In this document: piece after piece, positions 15,082-19,579 of the stretch
Layout of the letters: each line of letters begins with the position of its first letter
Numbering within the stretch: the first letter of the stretch is position 1
From: an uncultured Prevotella sp.
GTDB taxonomy: Bacteria; Bacteroidota; Bacteroidia; Bacteroidales; Bacteroidaceae
Direction of reading: 5' to 3'
DNA length: 19,579 nt
NCBI GenBank assembly: GCA_900554835.1
Contig: USJD01000052.1
Location: forward strand, 1 to 19,579
Program-made: the position numbers and the translations under genes
The notes under the pieces: generated by a model
Told to the model about the DNA's origin: nothing
What the model saw: only the letters and a program-made list of their open reading frames with translations
Databases searched by the model: none

Positions 15082-15757
15082 CACGACCTCCTTCCTTCTT
15101 GAAGCTTCCTCCATTTTGTTCTGCAGAACCATCTCTGCCTAAGTTCTTTACAAAGTTATCCACACTTGCCTGCAGATTGTGCATATCTCGAATCATGTCC
15201 TTGTCAGCACCAAAGCCACCATAGCGAACTCGCACAAACAGACTGGTCATTCTCTTGAAGTCGGCCTGTCGGAACTCAAACGTATATTGAGTAGGAGTCT
15301 TGAAAGGTTGCCACTCTATTTGGTGATAGTCACTCAAAGACTTCAATGTCTGAAGATACATCAATCGCAATGCCTCACGGAAATTTTCATTCTCCAATGC
15401 TTTTTCTATTTCACTTGGGAAATCAACGCCATATATCGTATCTTCCGTAACCTCGTATTCCATCGGTTTCCTTCGTCCTGAACGAGCGAACAGTTCAGGA
15501 TGCTTCCACAAGAGGAACGCCAAGACAGCTCCCAATGCCACCAATCCGATACATATCCATAAAGTGTCATGATGGTCCTGATAGAAATTGCTGCCAAAGA
15601 TATTCTCGAAAAATTCGTTCAGCCTTTTCGCTACCCAGTCCATCAAGCTATCTTGGGAAGGCACTAACTCTCGACCATAAGCGTAATCGTCATCCCGCCG
15701 CCAAACTTGCAGTCGGGCGGTATCAATAACCAAGGTGTCGGAAGGATTGGAAAACAT
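15071..15757 (-). CDS. DUF4129 domain membrane protein
   Basis: This 228-aa protein has about 64 polar residues, one membrane segment (about 65-84, TLWICIGLVALGAVLAFLLW), a basic stretch (ARSGRRK) and then a DUF4129 domain (about 118-200) with the family pattern REALRLMYLQTLKSLSDYHQ and LFVRVRYGGFG. The tail (from about 205) is polar, Gly/Lys/Glu-rich and encodes the ribosome site of the next gene. The basic residues after the membrane segment put the DUF4129 domain in the cytoplasm and the N-terminal part outside. No signal peptide precedes that part, although related proteins usually have one. The frame is open upstream to 15809 and would encode a hydrophobic SLIILYIIYY, but it has no ATG, GTG or TTG. 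It is the third gene of the operon, 29 bases after the second. Function is inferred only from the conserved neighbourhood. Confidence 0.88.
   Translation of the reverse strand: MFSNPSDTLVIDTARLQVWRRDDDYAYGRELVPSQDSLMDWVAKRLNEFFENIFGSNFYQDHHDTLWICIGLVALGAVLAFLLWKHPELFARSGRRKPMEYEVTEDTIYGVDFPSEIEKALENENFREALRLMYLQTLKSLSDYHQIEWQPFKTPTQYTFEFRQADFKRMTSLFVRVRYGGFGADKDMIRDMHNLQASVDNFVKNLGRDGSAEQNGGSFKKEGGRDEK
15086..15093 (-). promoter_or_regulatory. strong Shine-Dalgarno site fixing the DUF4350 start
   Basis: The complement of 15086-15093 reads AAGGAGGT, ending four bases before the ATG at 15081. It lies inside the last codons of the DUF4129 gene (encoding KKEGGRDEK). Bacteroidetes rarely depend on such sites, so this one stands out. 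It supports ATG 15081 over the upstream in-frame ATG at 15132. Confidence 0.7.
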
Positions 15758-15786
15758 ATCTCTATAATAAATAATGTATAAAATGA

Positions 15787-16767
15787 TTAGACTTTGAATA
15801 GATCGTCATCATCCTGACTCTTGTCTGCCATTTCCTCAAAATCGTCAATACCTTGACCAACGGACATATCATCGAGTTTCTCGGCGGCATGACTATAGAG
15901 ATAACCCGTACTGATAAAGAACAAGTCGTAAATCAAATAAGTGCCTATCCACATGACAACGCCAAAGATATATTGGAGAATAACAAAGGCAGCACTACCA
16001 ACAAATGTTTCCTCACCTGCATAAGCCTGCACGAATAGCGTCTTGACAAAGACACACACCTCCCAAGGCATGACAAAGACAACAGAAACGACATTCGACA
16101 ACAGACTCAAGACAAATCCCAAGCCAAAGATTCCTCCCCATGTGCTCCATCCCAAGCGAAAGCCACGAACGTAAGCCCGCCATACAGAGATATCCTCAAA
16201 TATATAGGTAGGTGTCACCAATATCAAAGGTACACCAAAAGCAACGACTGCCACTACTGCCAAGAAGCAAAAGATGGCTATTATCGCTCCAGAATTTATC
16301 GCTGCCCCTAAAGCTATCACAGCAAAAAAGATTGCCAAGAACACGATGCCAATCAGAGAACCAACCAGTCCACATTTGAACAAACGCCAAGCATTTCGGC
16401 GGAAAGAAGGTTTCAACTCCTGGAAAGTAACACCTTGCAACCCCTCGTCGTGAGCATTATAAAACTGCATCATAGAAAACACAACCGTTCCTATCCAAAT
16501 ATAAGCTACCAAAGAAGTTGGAAACAAGAGGGCGTAAGAAAAGAGCATTCTATAACTGAGTTCATCACCAAACATGGAATTACCAGAACTAACATCCACC
16601 ATAGATTGCATCAAACTGTTCAGCGACAAGGCTCCTACGAATGCCAACGGCAAGATGCCATACAAAGCATAACGAAGCAGTATTTTCCAATTCTGCTTGA
16701 CAAACTCGAAAGTGACATTAAACTTCTCTCCGAAATCCCTCTCTTTGTAAAATACGATTTTATTCAT
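15787..16767 (-). CDS. polytopic membrane protein of the MoxR/SpoIIM operon, function unknown
   Basis: This 326-aa protein has a short cytoplasmic N-terminus (MNKIVFYKERDFGEKF) and about six hydrophobic segments, near residues 32-50, 72-98, 132-160, 163-190, 208-235 and 255-285. It ends in a very acidic tail (DDFEEMADKSQDDDDLFKV). The layout recalls membrane-domain proteins annotated in this neighbourhood in other Bacteroidetes, but I do not recognise a named catalytic family and see no conserved catalytic motif. It lies 38 bases behind the SpoIIM-like gene and 29 before the DUF4129 gene, in the same direction, so it is presumably part of the same membrane complex. The start is ATG, with no clear Shine-Dalgarno sequence. 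Homologues usually begin with a similar KERDFGE-type segment in my recollection, which supports the start. Confidence 0.82.
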   Translation of the reverse strand: MNKIVFYKERDFGEKFNVTFEFVKQNWKILLRYALYGILPLAFVGALSLNSLMQSMVDVSSGNSMFGDELSYRMLFSYALLFPTSLVAYIWIGTVVFSMMQFYNAHDEGLQGVTFQELKPSFRRNAWRLFKCGLVGSLIGIVFLAIFFAVIALGAAINSGAIIAIFCFLAVVAVVAFGVPLILVTPTYIFEDISVWRAYVRGFRLGWSTWGGIFGLGFVLSLLSNVVSVVFVMPWEVCVFVKTLFVQAYAGEETFVGSAAFVILQYIFGVVMWIGTYLIYDLFFISTGYLYSHAAEKLDDMSVGQGIDDFEEMADKSQDDDDLFKV

Positions 16768-16805
16768 GAGCTATCTTTATTAAATAATTCAAAACTGACT
16801 GATTC

Positions 16806-17813
16806 TTAATGAATGGAATTGTAATCTAAAGGACATTCTTTTCTGCCTATCAACTTACTTTTTCTTTGCCGATGCCTAATCTGGGGTAAAACCACAAAAT
16901 AACCTATGACAAAGACAAAAGAGACGATGATAATCGACAAGCGAAAATAATTAGAAATTTCCGTATGTCGTGTTACAAATCCTTCGATAAAACCAGCGAA
17001 TATAAATATAGGTACAGTACCGACAATAATCTTCATTCCCCTTTTCGCACCATGACGAAAAGATACGATACGCGAATACGTGCCTGGGAACAGCCAGCTG
17101 TTACCCATCGCCAACCCTGCCGCTCCTGCAATAATCAATGCAGAAATCTCAAGTGTTCCATGAAGGAAAACGGCAAGAAAAGATTCATACAAGAGACCAT
17201 GCTGGGCAAAGAATGTCTCAAAGCATCCCAACATCACACTGTTTTGGAATATCAGGAAACCCGTGGCGATACTGGTAAATATACCAGAAACAAATTCCAA
17301 GAATGACACCCTAATGTTATTGAGGGTAATGCCCAAGAACATATTCAGTTCATCTCCACCATCATAAACCGCCATCGGTTTTCCATCCTTGATATTCTGC
17401 AATGTCATATCCACATAATAATCTCCCAATATAATACGACAAAAGTCGGTATCAAAACATTGGGATACCACACCGATGAATACACTGATGAAGAAAATGC
17501 AGAAAGAAGCCAAAAGTAACTTTCGAGCCTCAAACATCGCCAAAGGAACTTCCTGCGTCCAAAACGTAATCAGGCGAGACCACTTCTCCCGTTTGTTACG
17601 ATAAATGGAATTATGAAGGCTTGAAGCCAGGTTGTTGAGATAAAGGGTAATACGAGAATTAGGGTAATGTGTTTGCGCAAAAGCCAAGTCAGATGTAAGG
17701 TCGGTATAAGTATCGGCCAAAACATCCGGCGTTTGGGAAGCGGCATCGTCAATAATAATCTCTGCACGTTGCCATTTATCTATGTTATTTCTTATAAAGG
17801 CAAATTCTTTCAC
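16806..17813 (-). CDS. SpoIIM-like (DUF95) integral membrane protein
   Basis: This 335-aa protein is the first gene of the operon. The N-terminal about 100 residues are cytoplasmic and helical (MKEFAFIRNNIDKWQRAEII), followed by about five to six membrane segments (near 101-120, 176-195, 215-240, 260-278, 290-312) and a basic tail. The family signature HGTLEISALIIAGAAGLAMG and the preceding FLGITLNNIRVSFLEFVSG are present. Despite the name, this family is not tied to sporulation in Bacteroidetes; here it travels with RDD, DUF4129, DUF4350, MoxR and DUF58. The start is GTG at 17813: the only upstream in-frame codons are three before a TAA, and related proteins begin with a similar sequence. 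A promoter lies about 60 bases upstream. Confidence 0.92.
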   Translation of the reverse strand: MKEFAFIRNNIDKWQRAEIIIDDAASQTPDVLADTYTDLTSDLAFAQTHYPNSRITLYLNNLASSLHNSIYRNKREKWSRLITFWTQEVPLAMFEARKLLLASFCIFFISVFIGVVSQCFDTDFCRIILGDYYVDMTLQNIKDGKPMAVYDGGDELNMFLGITLNNIRVSFLEFVSGIFTSIATGFLIFQNSVMLGCFETFFAQHGLLYESFLAVFLHGTLEISALIIAGAAGLAMGNSWLFPGTYSRIVSFRHGAKRGMKIIVGTVPIFIFAGFIEGFVTRHTEISNYFRLSIIIVSFVFVIGYFVVLPQIRHRQRKSKLIGRKECPLDYNSIH

Positions 17814-17869
17814 AATTCTTTTATTATAAGGGAAATTTCGGTTACGATTATTTCATTTTTCCTATAAAA

Positions 17870-17903
17870 TTGATGCAAATTTAAGTAATTATTCTTATAT
17901 TTG
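17870..17903 (+). promoter_or_regulatory. promoter of the RDD gene (weak -33 box)
   Basis: TATATTTG at 17896-17903 fits the -7 pattern TAnnTTTG; transcription would start near 17910, about 33 bases before the ATG. No good TTTG is found 19-21 bases upstream (only TTG at 17870-17872, spacer 23), so it may be weak or need an activator. It lies within the promoter of the opposite operon. Confidence 0.55.
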
Positions 17904-17907
17904 CAAA
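17876..17907 (-). promoter_or_regulatory. promoter of the SpoIIM-to-DUF58 operon
   Basis: On the minus strand a -33 TTTG (complement of 17904-17907), exactly 20 bases and a -7 TAAATTTG (complement of 17876-17883) are seen. The start would be near 17869, giving a leader of about 55 bases. The spacer contains the -7 box of the divergent RDD promoter, so the two polymerases cannot bind at once. Confidence 0.7.
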
Positions 17908-17942
17908 CAATTTAAGCATTATCTTCTTAAAATAAAGGAAAA

Positions 17943-18671
17943 ATGACAAATTCAAACATCATAACCAATCAATTTGTAAGAATCAACCAAACACCAGCGA
18001 GTATCGGTGAACGAGTGTTGGCCCGCATCCTTGACACCATATTCATATCTTTTGGATTCACTGGTGTCTATTTGTTGTTTGATGCGCTTATGGGGAGCAT
18101 GGACGAAACCCGTTGGCTCATGTTCTTATTCTTTATGCTTGTCCTATTTATCTGGATGTATGATTTCTGGTGGGAAACATTCAACAACGGACAGACTCCG
18201 GGGAAATATATCATGAAGTTAAGAGTCATCAACAAGAATGGGTCACGACCAACCATGGGCTCTTTTTTCATGAGATGGCTTCTCAGCACAATAGACGTAG
18301 GATGTGGGGGCATTGGCATGCTCTTCATCTTACTCACAAAAAATTCACAACGATTAGGAGACTTGGCAGCAGGAACAATGGTCATCAAACTTACCGACAT
18401 CCGAAAGATACACATCTCCCTGGACGAATTCTATTATGCCAAGAAAGATTACCATCCTGTATATGAGGAAGCCAAGAATCTCTCACAAGCACAAGTCGCC
18501 GTCATAGAGAAAGCCCTGTATTCCTCCAATAACAACCATGAAAACCAAATAGAGGCCTTGGCAGATAAAGTCGCGAAGTTCCTCAAGGTGCAGCCCAAAG
18601 AAAATAGCAAGGAAAAATTCCTTGCTACCATTCTTCATGACTATAATTATTATCTCATGGAATTAGTCTAA
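17943..18671 (+). CDS. RDD family membrane protein
   Basis: This 242-aa protein has an N-terminal RDD domain: Arg28 and Asp31 in LARILDTIF and the later Asp in QRLGDLAAGTMVI are the family markers. Three hydrophobic segments lie near 32-50, 58-78 and 108-130, and NNGQTPGKYIMKLRVI between the second and third is typical. About 95 polar, helical residues follow (160-242), probably cytoplasmic and longer than in the shortest RDD proteins. RDD proteins have been proposed as transporters or membrane-complex parts; the role here is unknown. The gene is divergent from the SpoIIM-DUF58 operon with overlapping promoters, and such clusters commonly contain an RDD gene, so it probably works with that operon. 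AAAGGA lies just before the ATG. Its end faces the next gene with only 16 bases between them and no visible terminator. Confidence 0.92.
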   Translation: MTNSNIITNQFVRINQTPASIGERVLARILDTIFISFGFTGVYLLFDALMGSMDETRWLMFLFFMLVLFIWMYDFWWETFNNGQTPGKYIMKLRVINKNGSRPTMGSFFMRWLLSTIDVGCGGIGMLFILLTKNSQRLGDLAAGTMVIKLTDIRKIHISLDEFYYAKKDYHPVYEEAKNLSQAQVAVIEKALYSSNNNHENQIEALADKVAKFLKVQPKENSKEKFLATILHDYNYYLMELV

Positions 18672-18687
18672 ACTACCCATGCATCCA

Positions 18688-19579
18688 TCATTTCGACCGA
18701 GGTGCCGTAACTTGAGAACCTGGTAGGAGCACAGCACCCTCCTGCTTCTTGCCATCCATCAGAATTCTCATCGGATGCTCGAAGCGAACATGGCGCACAT
18801 ACTGCGTTTCCTCTACCGCCGGCATCGCATCCAATATCTCCTTATTGACGAATCCTCCTTCTTCCGTGTTTGTATCTACCGTAAAGTAACCTACACCGAA
18901 AGAGGTAAGATTCTGGAAGAAATGGGTGCCCTGACTTGGGTCGATATTATAGTTCTTCAACGCAACTTCTACGATGACACGGGCGGCACTGATATGCGGC
19001 CACTTGACCGGAACGCCTAAATAATGATCGCTTGAACCCCAGCGGCCTGGACCTATCAGCACATAAGTCTTGCCGTCGGCAAGGAACTTGCGGTTGATTC
19101 GTTCAATATCATCAGCCACATAGAAATTGTTCATCGCAGAGAACTGCTCATCATATTTAACATAGACTACATCTGTGACATCCTCACTGATTCCATGTCC
19201 CAATGAATTGTGGGAACGGAGCAGACAATCTGCATCTGGTATCGCCTTCACATCCTCATCAAGCATCTCCTTAGCATCCACTATCGGACGAATCTGGAGA
19301 AGATAGAACTCGCAGGTTTTATCATCATTGATATTGCATGCAAACTCGATTTCCACAGGACGACGCATCGCCTCGGATCCAGATTTCATCGACATCTGCA
19401 TCAGCTCCGGCAGTGGCACCACGCCATGCTGGAGTACGCTGGCAAAGGTAATCAGCTTTCTTCCCGTCTCATACACGCCATCATTGATGACCTGATCGTA
19501 TGGGTCGAAAGTAGAGGCGATATAGGTAAGACTCTGGTCTTCTACCGCATCCTTCACACGGAGTTTGAGGATATTGAAG
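18688..19579 (-). CDS. PEP/pyruvate-binding (PEP synthase-like) protein, C-terminal part
   Basis: The frame is open to the right edge, so the N-terminus is missing; the GTG at 19557 is internal, since sensible sequence (FNILKLR) precedes it. The first about 105 visible residues are the end of a PPDK_N-type ATP-grasp domain: PVEIEFACNI followed by EFYLLQIRPIVD is the classic close of that domain in PEP synthase and pyruvate phosphate dikinase. After it comes no phosphohistidine swivel domain (no TxGG-type His motif) and no PEP-binding barrel, but about 190 residues of a different type with GPGRWGSSDHYLGVPV and THFFQNLTSFGVGYF. The protein thus resembles the large Bacteroidetes PEP/pyruvate-binding-domain proteins rather than true PEP synthase, and its reaction is uncertain. 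It is convergent with the RDD gene. Confidence 0.85.
   Translation of the reverse strand, partial: FNILKLRVKDAVEDQSLTYIASTFDPYDQVINDGVYETGRKLITFASVLQHGVVPLPELMQMSMKSGSEAMRRPVEIEFACNINDDKTCEFYLLQIRPIVDAKEMLDEDVKAIPDADCLLRSHNSLGHGISEDVTDVVYVKYDEQFSAMNNFYVADDIERINRKFLADGKTYVLIGPGRWGSSDHYLGVPVKWPHISAARVIVEVALKNYNIDPSQGTHFFQNLTSFGVGYFTVDTNTEEGGFVNKEILDAMPAVEETQYVRHVRFEHPMRILMDGKKQEGAVLLPGSQVTAPRSK

Noticed and set aside
15082..15132. Longer DUF4350 start at 15132
   Set aside because: AAGGAGGT with good spacing and the membrane segment directly behind support ATG 15081.
18672..18687. Shared terminator between the convergent RDD and PEP-binding genes
   Set aside because: Only 16 bases separate the stops and no stem with a T-run is present; ATGCAT is a trivial palindrome.
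19555..19557. GTG at 19557 as the start of the PEP-binding protein
   Set aside because: The frame continues to the window edge and the visible part begins in the middle of an ATP-grasp domain.

Overview
The window looks like a piece of a Bacteroidales chromosome, most likely from the Prevotella/Segatella group (inference). The pointers are four promoters that fit the Bacteroidetes sigma pattern (-33 TTTG, about 20 bases, -7 TAnnTTTG), secreted YD-repeat/RHS proteins of the Bacteroidetes type, a protein tail resembling a type IX secretion (T9SS) sorting domain, a secreted GH43 enzyme and a MoxR/DUF58/DUF4129/DUF4350/SpoIIM cluster. Nearly all genes are on the minus strand. The exceptions are the IS transposase at the left edge and an RDD membrane protein near the right edge.

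Region 1 (1-1030): the 3' part of an IS4-family insertion sequence, whose left end lies outside the window. Region 2 (1031-9289, minus strand): an AT-rich operon read from a promoter at 9258-9289. In order it encodes a secreted 348-aa protein with a T9SS-like tail, a 1094-aa secreted protein with an RHS/SpvB-like N-terminus ending in YD repeats, a 1039-aa secreted RHS protein with the RHS core and a C-terminal JAB/JAMM metallopeptidase-like tip, a small exported protein in the position of an immunity gene, and an 88-codon reading frame directly behind it. The pairs 1094/1039 and 1039/immunity overlap by ATGA. This is the most interesting part of the window: a Sec-exported polymorphic toxin whose RHS shell seems split over two genes, ending right next to an IS.

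Region 3 (9384-11259): a single GH43 glycosidase gene with its own promoter and a likely terminator. Upstream of it is a gene-free stretch holding four copies of a 21-bp palindromic repeat flanked by two diverged direct repeats.

Region 4 (11260-17907, minus strand): a six-gene operon in the order SpoIIM-like, polytopic membrane protein, DUF4129, DUF4350, MoxR ATPase, DUF58. It probably forms a membrane-linked MoxR chaperone/remodelling module whose client is unknown. A divergent RDD gene (17943-18671, plus) shares the promoter region and belongs to the same conserved neighbourhood. Region 5 (18688-19579, minus): the C-terminal part of a PEP synthase-like PEP/pyruvate-binding protein that runs off the right edge. 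No tRNA, rRNA or CRISPR array was seen.
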